Shown piece by piece: positions 25,042 through 34,184 of a stretch of DNA of 64,000 nucleotides (its first letter is position 1; each line of letters opens with the position of its first letter). A model generated the notes under the pieces. The model saw nothing but the letters and a program-made list of their open reading frames with translations. It made no database searches and was not told the DNA's origin. Origin of the DNA: an uncultured Lachnospiraceae bacterium (GTDB lineage Bacteria > Bacillota > Clostridia > Lachnospirales > Lachnospiraceae); NCBI GenBank assembly GCA_949471785.1, contig CASWRE010000002.1, positions 62,001 through 126,000 on the forward strand, read 5' to 3'. The position numbers were made by a program, and so were the translations under genes.

Positions 25042-26634
25042 ATGGAATTGCTAAAGCTGGTAATCGTGGATGACGAGCCTATTTTGCTGGAAGGGCTTCA
25101 CAATACCTATGACTGGAACAGCATGGGGTTTGAGGTTGTCGGAACGGCCCAAAGCGGGGAGGAAGCGATCGAAGTCATCAGAAGGGTAAGTCCCCATGTG
25201 GTGCTGACGGATATCCGTATGAAGAAAGTGACAGGGCTTATGGTCATGGAAGAGATACAGAAATCCGGCATGGGCTGCCTGTTTATTGTGCTGAGTGCAT
25301 ACCGGGATTTTGAGTATGCCCAGGCGGCCTGTGATCTGGGTGCGTTCGCCTATATTTTGAAACCTGTTGAGGACGAGAAGCTGCAGGAGACGATGCAGGG
25401 AGCCTACCGCACCTGTATGGATCAGCTCAAAAATGAGGCAAAATATGAAAGCTGGGAGAAGCTGCTCCTAAAAGACGACACCAGTTTTCTAAATGTGATT
25501 GTGCAAAAATATGCCCGCGGCCAGATTCCGGAAGAAAAGATGGCAGAAGTATTTTCCACAATCAGTGGTATTTTTGAAGAAGGCGACCGTTTTATCGCCG
25601 TGTGCGTGGGCATTGATCTCACCTATAAGATCACAAATCTGCTGGAATATGAGGCGTCCCGTTTTTCCATGCTGAAATATCTGGCGGAACATGTACAGGG
25701 GAAATATTTCTGTTGGGATTTTGAGGATGGAGAGGGATGCCATGTCTTTATTATCAGGGCAAAAGAAAATGACGTCGTAAAGGAAATGAAGAATATTCTG
25801 GAGCATATGAAGGAGAAGGAAAAGTGTGAGACCGTCGCTTCCATTTCCAAGCCTTACAGGGGGATTGCAGGTATACAGAAGTGTTATGAGGAGGGGCGGA
25901 AGCTGTTTGACCTGGCGAGCATGTCCGGCGCCAGCGCGTTTACCCTTCCGGAAGAAATTGATGAAGATCCGGACCAGGCTTATTCCGGGGATGCGGAAAT
26001 TCTGGTCATTAATGCCGTCAGGAAAAATGACACACAAAAGCTCAAGGAATCCTTTATCCATTTCATTTATCAGCTTCCCCGGGAAGAAGAACTGCAGCGT
26101 CATTATATACATAAGCTCATGTTGAAAGCAGAGCTCATGATCGAAAAATCTTATGGTATGACAGATGAGCTCAGACAGAAATTTGAAAATTATTATTCTA
26201 ATCTCCAGAACCTGCACGCGTCGAGGGCTGTGGATGTGTGCTATAAAATTTTGCAGAGTGTTATTGATGCGAGAGCGCAGGATACGGGAAAGGATGAGCT
26301 GAAATTTTTCAAAGAATATATGGCCGATGCAGTAGCCTATATTGATGCCCATCTGGATGACGAGGAGCTGTCCATTGTGTCGGTGGCTGCTTGTGTTTAC
26401 CTGAACCCAGTGTATTTTGGACGGGTGTTTAAAAATACGTTTCACATGACATTTAAAAAATATCTCCTTCAGCAGCGCATGGAGAAGGCAAAACGGCTTT
26501 TAGAAGAGGGAAACCGGAGCGTCGGTGCCATATGCGAACGGGTGGGCATTGGCAATCCTTCGTATTTTTCCCATCTATTTAAACAGTATACCGGGAAGCT
26601 TCCCAGTGAATACAGGAAAGACTATGAGGTCTGA
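25042..26634 (+). CDS. YesN-type response regulator with AraC DNA-binding domain
   Basis: This 530-residue protein has an N-terminal receiver (about 3-120; IVDDEPILLEG, phospho-acceptor Asp57 in LTDIRMKKVTG, Lys in YILKPVED), a long middle region of unknown fold, and a C-terminal two-helix-turn-helix AraC domain (about 430-530; YFGRVFKNTFHMTFKKYLLQ and SYFSHLFKQYTGKLPSEYRK). Such regulators pair with YesM-type kinases to control sugar importers and glycosidases. ATG 25042 is preferred to TTG 25024. Its last 11 bases overlap the kinase gene, so the two are translated together. It probably activates the adjacent ABC importer genes. Confidence 0.92.
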   Translation: MELLKLVIVDDEPILLEGLHNTYDWNSMGFEVVGTAQSGEEAIEVIRRVSPHVVLTDIRMKKVTGLMVMEEIQKSGMGCLFIVLSAYRDFEYAQAACDLGAFAYILKPVEDEKLQETMQGAYRTCMDQLKNEAKYESWEKLLLKDDTSFLNVIVQKYARGQIPEEKMAEVFSTISGIFEEGDRFIAVCVGIDLTYKITNLLEYEASRFSMLKYLAEHVQGKYFCWDFEDGEGCHVFIIRAKENDVVKEMKNILEHMKEKEKCETVASISKPYRGIAGIQKCYEEGRKLFDLASMSGASAFTLPEEIDEDPDQAYSGDAEILVINAVRKNDTQKLKESFIHFIYQLPREEELQRHYIHKLMLKAELMIEKSYGMTDELRQKFENYYSNLQNLHASRAVDVCYKILQSVIDARAQDTGKDELKFFKEYMADAVAYIDAHLDDEELSIVSVAACVYLNPVYFGRVFKNTFHMTFKKYLLQQRMEKAKRLLEEGNRSVGAICERVGIGNPSYFSHLFKQYTGKLPSEYRKDYEV

Positions 26635-28414
26635 CAGAAGAATGATGAAATCGGGAATCCAGAAAAAATATTTGATACATATGGTCATTCTTCTGCTTTT
26701 GGCGCTCCTCCTGTCAAGTTTCGGTGTCCGGATATATGTCAGAGGGAGCATGACGGAGGCTCTTATCGACAAGCATGAGTTCATGACGGAGAAAATGGGG
26801 CTTTCGCTGGACAACCTGTATCAGAAAAGCGATGAGGTGACGGCGGAATGTATTTTCAATGATAATATTCAGGAAAGCCTGAAAGCCAGGCCCCTGGATG
26901 AACTGGCCAGAAGTACGCTGAGCAAATACTTTACCTATATTGACTTGGATCAGGTGGCAGATTATTGTTATGTCGATAATAAGAATCATGTGTATACGCG
27001 TTTTTATTCCACCATATCCTACGCGGATTTTGAAAAAAGCGGGCTGGAAAAGTATTTGGACGGCACTTATGCCGAAACAAGATGGTTTTGGGCGAAAGAT
27101 ACACTGTTTGGCTCCGGTCAGGATGCTCTTTTTATCGGCCGTTACGTCAGGAGTATGGAGTATGCCCACGAGCCGGGGATGCTCTTTTTTAAGATGAGCG
27201 AGAGTTTTCTGGAAAGGGGTATAGGCGGAAGAAACAGTATCTCGGAGGGCTGTGTGGCGGGTATATTGGACAGTTCGGGACAAATATGCGCTTTATGGAG
27301 CCCGGAGGGTTACGAGATGCCTGATCAGTCTCTGGACAGCATACGAAAGCTGCTGCCGGCGGGAGACAGCACAGGAATGATATGGGAAGGAAAACGGACG
27401 CCGGAAGGAGTCCTGTCGGTCTATCGTCAGGCCGCCGGAGGGTTGCTTATTTTTACTTTTGTCCCGGACATTGTATTGAACAGCGGCGCCGGCCGGATCA
27501 TCCTTGTCCTTTCGGGAATTTATCTATTTGTGGTGGCTGCGGCTGCAGCTCTGAGCCTTTATTTTTCCCGCCGTTTCACCAGGCCGATCCAGATGATCAC
27601 AGAAACCATGACGGGGTTTGACGGGCAGGATTTCAGTCGGATGATCGAGCTGCACACCCATACAGAGCTGGATCAGATCGGTCAGTCCTACAATGAGATG
27701 CTGAGCAATATCGAAAAGCTTCTGTCCGAGATCAAAGAGCAGGAAAAGTCGCTGCGGACCAGTGAGCTGAATATGCTGATCAGCCAGATCAATCCCCATT
27801 TCTTATATAATACACTAGATACGATCTATATGCTTGCCAGGATGCACAGGGAGGAAGCGGCCATGCAGATGATCCAGGCTCTGTCCAAATACCTGCGTCT
27901 GTCACTCAGCAAGGGCTGCGATATTGTGACTGTGGAGGATGAGCTGGAAAACGTAAGAAACTACCTGGAGATCCAGCATATTCGTAACGAAAGACTGTTT
28001 CAATATGAGATCATCTGCCGGGTTGACGCCTCGCAAACATATGTTCTCAAACTGATCTTGCAGCCCCTTGTGGAAAATGCGTTTAAATATGGCTTTTGCA
28101 GTATATTCGAGGGCGGAGTGATCCGGATTGAGGTATACAGCGAGGACACAGATGTGGTTTTCTGCGTCCGCAATAACGGCACGCCCATCCGGACGGAGAT
28201 GGCGGAGCGTTTAAACCGGCTGGCGGATATGCCTTTTTCACAGATGAAAAAAGTGTTTCCCGACAAGACGCATGGCTATGGAACTGTAAATATTGTGACA
28301 AGGCTGCGTCTGAAATATGGAAACGGCATTCATTTTTTCTGTCATGCCCAAGAAGATGGTACAGAATGCGTGATCCGAATTCCGGAGGAAAGGATGGTTG
28401 TCCATGAGGAATAA
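26624..28414 (+). CDS. YesM-type sensor histidine kinase
   Basis: This is a 596-residue membrane kinase: helix 1 at about 15-37, an extracytoplasmic sensor of about 250 residues, helix 2 at about 290-313, a HAMP linker, the His_kinase (PF06580) motif QINPHFLYNTLDTIYML with His392, then a HATPase domain (LVENAFKYGF, HGYGTVNIVTRL). It should detect a sugar or a liganded binding protein outside the cell and phosphorylate the adjacent regulator. ATG 26624 has AGGAAAG upstream and overlaps the regulator stop; the ATG pair at 26642 is a weaker option. It overlaps the binding lipoprotein gene by 11 bases. Confidence 0.92.
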   Translation: MRSDRRMMKSGIQKKYLIHMVILLLLALLLSSFGVRIYVRGSMTEALIDKHEFMTEKMGLSLDNLYQKSDEVTAECIFNDNIQESLKARPLDELARSTLSKYFTYIDLDQVADYCYVDNKNHVYTRFYSTISYADFEKSGLEKYLDGTYAETRWFWAKDTLFGSGQDALFIGRYVRSMEYAHEPGMLFFKMSESFLERGIGGRNSISEGCVAGILDSSGQICALWSPEGYEMPDQSLDSIRKLLPAGDSTGMIWEGKRTPEGVLSVYRQAAGGLLIFTFVPDIVLNSGAGRIILVLSGIYLFVVAAAAALSLYFSRRFTRPIQMITETMTGFDGQDFSRMIELHTHTELDQIGQSYNEMLSNIEKLLSEIKEQEKSLRTSELNMLISQINPHFLYNTLDTIYMLARMHREEAAMQMIQALSKYLRLSLSKGCDIVTVEDELENVRNYLEIQHIRNERLFQYEIICRVDASQTYVLKLILQPLVENAFKYGFCSIFEGGVIRIEVYSEDTDVVFCVRNNGTPIRTEMAERLNRLADMPFSQMKKVFPDKTHGYGTVNIVTRLRLKYGNGIHFFCHAQEDGTECVIRIPEERMVVHEE

Positions 28415-29714
28415 AAAAAGGAAGACAAGGCGTTTCGGGGAAATGATGATCCGAAGCACGGCAGTACTGCTTGCAGGCATATGCCTCTTTGGGTGCCAGA
28501 ACAGCCAGGAGGGAAAAGAGGATACAGTAACGGCGCCTGTGAAAATTCCCATTACTTTCATCGTTGACTCCTCTACCGGAAAGAAAAATGAAGAAAAGGT
28601 GGTAGAGGAATTTAATGAAGCGTATAAGGGGGTGTGTGAAGCCGACGTGGAGTGGATTATGGAAACGGAGAATGATTACCGGCAGAACCTGAAACGCCAA
28701 AACGTGACGGATAAGCTCCCCGCAGTTATTACAGACTTGCGTATGCTTCCCTCTTTTTATCAGATGATGATCACCGAAAAAAGGATCGAGGATCTTTCAC
28801 CCTATATCTATGGCGACGAGGAGTGGAAAAACCTGATAGAACCCGTTGTGCTGGAGGGCTGCAGTGAGCCGGACGGGAAAATTTATCTGGCGCCCCTGAG
28901 CACGGCGGCTTTTTCCTGCTCGGGTATATTCTGGAACGAGGAGTTGTTTGCCAGGGCGGGCATTCAGGAATTTCCGGAGACATGGGAAGAATTCTGGGAA
29001 TGCTGTGACCAGCTCATGGCGCAGGGCATTACGCCTCTGGCGCTCCATACGGACGGAACAGCCTGGGCTCCCATGCTCCTGGCCACGGCGGAGCTTGCCG
29101 ACACCCGGGAGGGCATGGAATTTATGAAAGAGTTGTACCCGGAAAGCTACCAAAATGAAAATGGGCTGCATCTGGCGGAGACATTACAGCGGCTGTTCCT
29201 CTACACGACAGAGGATGCCATACACAATGACTTTGACGTGGCGTACAACAACTTTTTTTCCGGGGGGGCGGCAATGATCCCGAACGGTTACTGGATGATG
29301 GATCAGATCCCGGACGGCTGGAAAGAGAAGGTGCGGTTTTCCGCATTCCCGGGAAACAAACTGATATCATCACCGGAGACTTTCGGCTGGTCCCTGGTTT
29401 CCGCCTACGGGGAGGACGTCAAAGAGGCGGTTTTGGCCTTTTTTAAATTCAGGACGGCATTAAATAAACAGGAAAAGGATGAACTGTTCTCCCGGAGCAT
29501 GGCACAGTTATCCTCCACGGCGGAGGGAGATTATATCAGGGCCTATCAGAATGAACCGCAGATTGTCCCCAATTATCAGGTGAAATGGAATTCTATTTTT
29601 CAGGAGGAAGTCTTGGGGCAGACCCTGCCGGAGCTTATCAGCGGGAAGATTTCCGCGAATGAATTTGTGCAGATGGCGGATGAAAGCATCCGGCAGTTCA
29701 GGGAAGAACAATAA
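28404..29714 (+). CDS. Extracellular solute-binding lipoprotein linked to the two-component system
   Basis: This 436-residue precursor has a basic start (RNKKRKTRRFG), a hydrophobic segment and a lipobox (ICLFGC), so it is anchored outside. The mature part follows the family 1 sugar-binding protein pattern (FNEAYKGVCEADVEW, ETWEEFWECCDQLMAQGITPLAL, GGAAMIPNGYW). ATG 28404 lies inside the kinase gene end, showing translational coupling to the sensor, while the importer has its own binding protein further on. This one may act as the sensor's ligand-presenting partner rather than in uptake; that is inference. The sugar is unknown. Confidence 0.85.
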   Translation: MRNKKRKTRRFGEMMIRSTAVLLAGICLFGCQNSQEGKEDTVTAPVKIPITFIVDSSTGKKNEEKVVEEFNEAYKGVCEADVEWIMETENDYRQNLKRQNVTDKLPAVITDLRMLPSFYQMMITEKRIEDLSPYIYGDEEWKNLIEPVVLEGCSEPDGKIYLAPLSTAAFSCSGIFWNEELFARAGIQEFPETWEEFWECCDQLMAQGITPLALHTDGTAWAPMLLATAELADTREGMEFMKELYPESYQNENGLHLAETLQRLFLYTTEDAIHNDFDVAYNNFFSGGAAMIPNGYWMMDQIPDGWKEKVRFSAFPGNKLISSPETFGWSLVSAYGEDVKEAVLAFFKFRTALNKQEKDELFSRSMAQLSSTAEGDYIRAYQNEPQIVPNYQVKWNSIFQEEVLGQTLPELISGKISANEFVQMADESIRQFREEQ

Positions 29715-29808
29715 GAAAGGCGGAAGAAAAAGTATTTTTTTTAATAAATCATGTTTTGTAATTGTTATATGAATTTCCTTTTTGCTGGTAAGATAAGACT
29801 ATCGAAAA

Positions 29809-29822
29809 GAAAACCGGTTTTC
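29809..29822. promoter_or_regulatory. Likely LacI-family operator
   Basis: GAAAACCGGTTTTC is a perfect 14-bp palindrome with the central CG typical of LacI/GalR operators. It lies 51 bases before the importer binding-protein ATG, and a LacI-family gene closes the same operon. A weak -10-like TAAGAT lies just upstream at 29789-29794. Confidence 0.65.
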
Positions 29823-29872
29823 GAGATGATAAAGAAAATATATAGTTTTAGATTTCAGAAAAGAGGGAACAT

Positions 29873-31273
29873 ATGAAAAATAAAAAAAGATGGTTAGCCC
29901 TTGGTATGGCAGTAATGATGGCAGCGGCTGCATTCATGACCGGCTGCGGTGGCAACGGAGGAAGCAGTTCAGATAGCGGTTCAACGGGAAGCGCTGCCGG
30001 TGATGCAGGCAGCAGCGCCGCCGAATCAGCCGGAGAAGCATCCGACAGCGGCAAAGCCGACGCTTCCGGCGGTTCTGTGTACTATCTGAATTTCAAACCG
30101 GAGCAGGATCCCCAGTGGCAGGATCTCGCAAAGGCATATACAGAAGAGACGGGCGTACCGGTCACAGTCGTTACGGCGGCATCCGGAGAGTATGAGACTA
30201 CTCTGATGAGTGAGATGGGAAAGAGCGGTGCTCCCACGCTGTTCCAGGTAAACGGTCCGGTGGGTCTGGCGAACTGGAAGGATTATTGCTATGATCTGTC
30301 CGGCAGCGATGTTTATAAAGAGCTGACCAGCGAGGGGCATGCGCTGAAAGACGGAGACGCAGTAGCAGGTATCGCTTACGTGGTTGAGTCCTACGGCATT
30401 ATTACCAATGTAACCCTTCTGGAGCAGGCCGGATATAAAGTAGAAGATATCCAGTCCTTTGAGGATCTGAAAAAAGTGGCGGAAGATATCTCCGGCCGTT
30501 CCGGTGAACTCGGATTTACGGCGTTTACCTCCGCAGGTATGGACGGATCTTCCGACTGGCGTTACAAGACTCACCTTGCCAACCTTCCGATTTATTTTGA
30601 GGCACAGGATGCCGGCAGCGCCCTGCCCGAGTCTGTCCAGGGGACATATCTCGACAACTATCGCCAGATATGGAATCTGTATATCAATAACAGCACCTGC
30701 GATCCCTCCGAGCTTGCCGCGAAGACCGGCGATGATTCGAGAAATGAATTCCTGAACAAGGAAGCGGTATTTTTCCAGAATGGTTCCTGGGAGTATGGCA
30801 ATCTGACCGGTGACGGCGGATTTACAGATGATGATCTGGCCATGATTCCGATCTATGTCGGCATAGGCGATGAGGCCAGCCAGGGTCTGTGCACAGGTAC
30901 AGAGAATTTCTGGTGCGTCAATAAAGAGGCAGATGAAGCGGATATCCAGGCGACTCTTGATTTCATGTACTGGTGCGTAACTTCTGAGGCGGGCACAACA
31001 AGCATGGGACAGGATATGGGATTTGTTATCCCCTTCAAGAGCGCCATCGAGACATCCAACCTGTTCGTGAAGCAGGATACGGAGATGACAGCGGCCGGCA
31101 AGACCCCCATCGCGTGGTCCTTCTCCATGATTCCCTCTGAGGAGTGGAAAAACGGCGTCGGTTCCGCACTGACCGCTTATGCTGCGGATCAGACAGATGA
31201 TAACTGGGAAGCAGTGAAATCAGCCTTTGTGGACGGATGGACGACAGAGTATGAGCTTGCCCATCAGGGATAA
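29873..31273 (+). CDS. CUT1 ABC importer, sugar-binding lipoprotein
   Basis: This 466-residue precursor has a signal peptide and lipobox (AAFMTGC, Cys about 25), followed by a Gly/Ser/Ala-rich linker to about residue 62. The mature domain shows YLNFKPEQDPQWQDLAKAYTEETG and later GFVIPFKSAIETSNLF, as in family 1 carbohydrate-binding proteins. It captures an oligosaccharide outside and hands it to the two permeases encoded next. GAGGG precedes the ATG. A strong hairpin between this gene and the permeases should make it the most abundant product, as is usual for binding proteins. The Gly/Ser linker is typical of Lachnospiraceae lipoproteins. Confidence 0.9.
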   Translation: MKNKKRWLALGMAVMMAAAAFMTGCGGNGGSSSDSGSTGSAAGDAGSSAAESAGEASDSGKADASGGSVYYLNFKPEQDPQWQDLAKAYTEETGVPVTVVTAASGEYETTLMSEMGKSGAPTLFQVNGPVGLANWKDYCYDLSGSDVYKELTSEGHALKDGDAVAGIAYVVESYGIITNVTLLEQAGYKVEDIQSFEDLKKVAEDISGRSGELGFTAFTSAGMDGSSDWRYKTHLANLPIYFEAQDAGSALPESVQGTYLDNYRQIWNLYINNSTCDPSELAAKTGDDSRNEFLNKEAVFFQNGSWEYGNLTGDGGFTDDDLAMIPIYVGIGDEASQGLCTGTENFWCVNKEADEADIQATLDFMYWCVTSEAGTTSMGQDMGFVIPFKSAIETSNLFVKQDTEMTAAGKTPIAWSFSMIPSEEWKNGVGSALTAYAADQTDDNWEAVKSAFVDGWTTEYELAHQG

Positions 31274-31289
31274 AGGACACGGATTTATG

Positions 31290-31321
31290 GAAGACAGGCG
31301 GGTACCTGCCTGTCTTCTTTT
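31290..31321 (+). terminator. Intra-operon terminator between binding protein and permeases
   Basis: GAAGACAGGC (31290-31299) and GCCTGTCTTC (31308-31317) form a perfect 10-bp stem with an 8-base loop, followed by TTTT. Partial termination here would set the binding-protein to permease ratio and protect the upstream mRNA. Confidence 0.75.
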
Positions 31322-31343
31322 ATAAAAAATCAGGAGTGAGACT

Positions 31344-32195
31344 ATGGAAAAAGCATTAAAGCGTTATGCACCGATATTTGTCCTCCCCACTTTTGCCGCT
31401 TTTGTTATCGGATTTATTCTTCCGTTTATACAGGGACTGTATCTGTCCTTTTGCAAATTTACGACGGTTGATAATGCAAGCTGGGTAGGCATATCCAATT
31501 ACACAGCGGCGTTTACAGACGCCTCCTTCATGAATTCATTCAAGTTTACGGTTCTTTTTGCGATAGTTTCCATTGTTTCCATCAATGTGTTGGCGTTTGT
31601 GCTGGCCACTTTGCTGACACAGAATCTGAGGGGGACTAATGTATTCCGAACCGTATTTTTTATGCCCAATCTCATCGGCGGTATTGTGTTAGGATACATC
31701 TGGCAGATCCTGATCAACTGTCTTCTGGCGATCCTAGGACAGCCGCTTCTGGCACTGAACAGCACGGCTGGATACTGGGGCATGATCATCCTGATGTGCT
31801 GGCAGCAGGTCGGCTATATGATGATCATTTATATCGCCGGATTACAGAATGTGTCTGATGATCTGATTGAAGCGGCGGAAATCGACGGCGCGGGAAAATG
31901 GGATATTCTGTGGCGGATCAAGATACCGATGGTTATGTCTTCCATCACCATCTGTGTATTTCTGACACTGACCAACTCTTTCAAGCTGTTCGACCAGAAC
32001 CTAGCCCTCACGGGGGGAGAACCCAGTCATGCGACAGAAATGATGGCGCTGAATATCTATCAGACCTTTTACGCCCGTTCCGGTATGCAGTGGAAGGGCT
32101 ACGGACAGGCAAAAGCCGTTATTTTCTGTGTGCTGGTCATTGCCATCTCGTTGATCCAGTTAAGAGCAACGCGTTCTAAGGAGGTGCAGCAGTAA
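31344..32195 (+). CDS. CUT1 ABC importer permease 1 (MalF/UgpA type)
   Basis: This 283-residue membrane protein has six predicted helices and the cytoplasmic EAA loop DLIEAAEIDGAGKWDILWRIKIPM, which contacts the ATPase. It opens APIFVLPTFAAFVIGFILPF, typical of sugar permeases. CAGGAGTGAG precedes the ATG. It forms a heterodimer with the next gene product; its stop overlaps that start by one base. No ATP-binding subunit is encoded in the window, so a shared MsmX/UgpC-type ATPase elsewhere must energise it. Confidence 0.92.
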   Translation: MEKALKRYAPIFVLPTFAAFVIGFILPFIQGLYLSFCKFTTVDNASWVGISNYTAAFTDASFMNSFKFTVLFAIVSIVSINVLAFVLATLLTQNLRGTNVFRTVFFMPNLIGGIVLGYIWQILINCLLAILGQPLLALNSTAGYWGMIILMCWQQVGYMMIIYIAGLQNVSDDLIEAAEIDGAGKWDILWRIKIPMVMSSITICVFLTLTNSFKLFDQNLALTGGEPSHATEMMALNIYQTFYARSGMQWKGYGQAKAVIFCVLVIAISLIQLRATRSKEVQQ

Positions 32196-33037
32196 TGAGA
32201 GAAAAAAACAGAGCGGGAAAAACAGTTTTGTCCATTCTGCTGGCGGCCGCCGCGATTTTATGGCTGTATCCGATCTTTATGATTCTGATTAACTCCGTGA
32301 AAAAGGAGTCGGCCATCAGCACGGCCCTGGCATTTACCCTCCCGGATTCAGAGTCCTTTGCCGGATTCGCGAATTATGTGGACGCCATTACATCGAAAGG
32401 TTTTCTCGGAAGCTTGGGTTACAGTACCCTGATCACGCTTACATCCGTCATTGCCATCCTGCTGTTTTGTTCTATGTGTGCGTGGTACATCACCCGCGTG
32501 GACGGGATCATTTCAAAAGCGCTGTATTATATGTTTGTATTTTCCATGGTGGTTCCGTTCCAGATGGTTATGTTCACCCTGTCCCAGACAGCGGATAAGC
32601 TGAAATTAAATACACCTTTCAATATCTGGATCATTTATCTGGGATTTGGCGCGGGGCTTGCCGTATTCATGTTCTGCGGTTTTGTAAAATCCATTCCCAT
32701 CGAGATTGAGGAAGCGGCCCTGATCGACGGCTGCAGCCCCCTGCATACCTTTTTCCTGATCGATATGCATATTCTGAAACCGACGATGATCTCCGTAGGG
32801 ATTCTGGAGGCCATGTGGGTATGGAACGACTATCTACTGCCCACACTGGTTCTGGATATCAAAAAATACAAGACTGTGCCCATGCTGATCCAGTATTTCC
32901 GGGGAAGCTACGGGAAAGTGGAGATGGGGCCCATGATGGCCTGTATCATGCTGACAGTCATCCCGATCATTATCGTTTACCTGGCAGGGCAGAAGTACAT
33001 TATCAAAGGCGTTGCAGCCGGAGCTGTCAAGGGTTAG
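32195..33037 (+). CDS. CUT1 ABC importer permease 2 (MalG/UgpE type)
   Basis: This 280-residue membrane protein has six helices and the EAA loop IEIEEAALIDGCSPLHTFFLIDMHILKP. The N-terminus (LSILLAAAAILWLYPIFMILINSVKK) and the C-terminal QKYIIKGVAAGAVKG are characteristic of the MalG group. TAATG overlap with permease 1 shows tight coupling. Together with the binding protein it imports a sugar or oligosaccharide that cannot be named from sequence. Confidence 0.92.
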   Translation: MREKNRAGKTVLSILLAAAAILWLYPIFMILINSVKKESAISTALAFTLPDSESFAGFANYVDAITSKGFLGSLGYSTLITLTSVIAILLFCSMCAWYITRVDGIISKALYYMFVFSMVVPFQMVMFTLSQTADKLKLNTPFNIWIIYLGFGAGLAVFMFCGFVKSIPIEIEEAALIDGCSPLHTFFLIDMHILKPTMISVGILEAMWVWNDYLLPTLVLDIKKYKTVPMLIQYFRGSYGKVEMGPMMACIMLTVIPIIIVYLAGQKYIIKGVAAGAVKG

Positions 33038-33046
33038 GCGTGCGCC

Positions 33047-34054
33047 GTGGATAAAAGAAGAGTCCGGATTGCCGATATCGCGGAAGAGCTGGGCGTGAGC
33101 ACGGCCACAGTGTCCAATGTGATACACGGAAAGACAAAAAAGATATCGGACGAGACTGTAAAACGGGTACAGGAGCTGCTGGAAAAAAGGCAGTACATCC
33201 CCAGTATGGCGGGAATCCTTCTGGCACAGAATGATTCCCGGATCATCGGGATCGTGGTTAATAACCACGAAAAATATGAAAACCATGCGCTGGAGGATGC
33301 GTTCATCGCTTCGTCGCTGAATGCGCTGTCACTGGAGCTGAATCGTTCCGGATATTTTATGATGGTAAAGGTGACGGCGGACTGGAATGAGATTCCCCGT
33401 TTTGCGTCTATGTGGAATATGGACGGGCTTGTAGTCATGGGCTTCTGCGAGCAGGATTATCAAAAGTTGCGGGAGTCCATGCATATTCCGTTCGTTGTGT
33501 ATGACGGTTATTTTACAAAGGCGGAATCCATATGTAATCTGATCATAGATAATTATGACGGCGGCCGACAGGTGGGCGCCTACTTGCGGGATATGGGGCA
33601 CAGGCAGGTTCTGTGCATTGCCGATAATTTTTCCTGCATGGATCGTGAGCGGATCGAGGGCTGCCAGTTCGGTCTTGGAGAATCCCGGATTGACTTTATG
33701 CAGATCCCCATGATTCAGAAAGAGAGGCGTCAGTTCTACCAGGAAAAAGCATCATGCATGCTGCGGCATTCGGCCATATTTGCCGCATCGGATTATTATG
33801 CTGCCGAATTGATATACTTTCTTGCCGGGGCCGGTATCCATGTGCCCGGGGATATTTCCGTGGTGGGGTTTGACGATATCCCGCTGTGCGGACATATGTA
33901 TCCGCCACTGACCAGTGTAAAGCAGGATGTGATGCTGCGGGCCAGACAGGCAGTTCGGGTATTGAATCAGTTAAAAGCGGGGATATGCGAAAGCACAGTG
34001 ATCAAAATGCCGGTATCTCTGGTTAAAAGAGAAAGCGTAAAGCAGCTCGTGTAG
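33047..34054 (+). CDS. LacI family transcriptional repressor
   Basis: This 335-residue protein starts with GTG, 9 bases after the permease stop. Residues 1-55 form the LacI helix-turn-helix (RIADIAEELGVSTATVSNVIHGK) and hinge; the remainder is a periplasmic-binding-protein-like effector domain (SVVGFDDIPLCGHMYPPLTSV). It most likely represses the importer operon by binding the CCGG-centred palindrome at 29809-29822 and is released by the imported sugar. The combination of this repressor and a two-component system on one importer gives two layers of control. A terminator follows directly. Confidence 0.9.
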   Translation: MDKRRVRIADIAEELGVSTATVSNVIHGKTKKISDETVKRVQELLEKRQYIPSMAGILLAQNDSRIIGIVVNNHEKYENHALEDAFIASSLNALSLELNRSGYFMMVKVTADWNEIPRFASMWNMDGLVVMGFCEQDYQKLRESMHIPFVVYDGYFTKAESICNLIIDNYDGGRQVGAYLRDMGHRQVLCIADNFSCMDRERIEGCQFGLGESRIDFMQIPMIQKERRQFYQEKASCMLRHSAIFAASDYYAAELIYFLAGAGIHVPGDISVVGFDDIPLCGHMYPPLTSVKQDVMLRARQAVRVLNQLKAGICESTVIKMPVSLVKRESVKQLV

Positions 34055-34098
34055 GACAGAGGATTTGTGATTTTTCATAAATCTGCTGTCCTTTTTTT
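34054..34098 (+). terminator. Terminator of the importer operon
   Basis: GGACAG with GATTT (34054-34065) pairs with AAATC and CTGTCC (34079-34091), followed by seven T (34092-34098). The hairpin starts on the last base of the lacI-type stop codon. Confidence 0.75.
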
Positions 34099-34122
34099 GG
34101 CGTGGGTTACGCGTTTAACGTA

Positions 34123-34151
34123 TTGTGAAACAGCCTCCATGCGGATAAGAT
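34123..34151 (+). promoter_or_regulatory. Promoter of the first MATE gene
   Basis: TTGTGA (34123-34128) and TAAGAT (34146-34151) are 17 bases apart, 33 bases before the ATG. An 8-bp inverted repeat (CCTCCATG at 34134-34141, CATGGAGG at 34167-34174) spans the spacer to the ribosome binding site. Confidence 0.55.
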
Positions 34152-34184
34152 ACATGTAGCGAAACACATGGAGGTTTAAGGATC

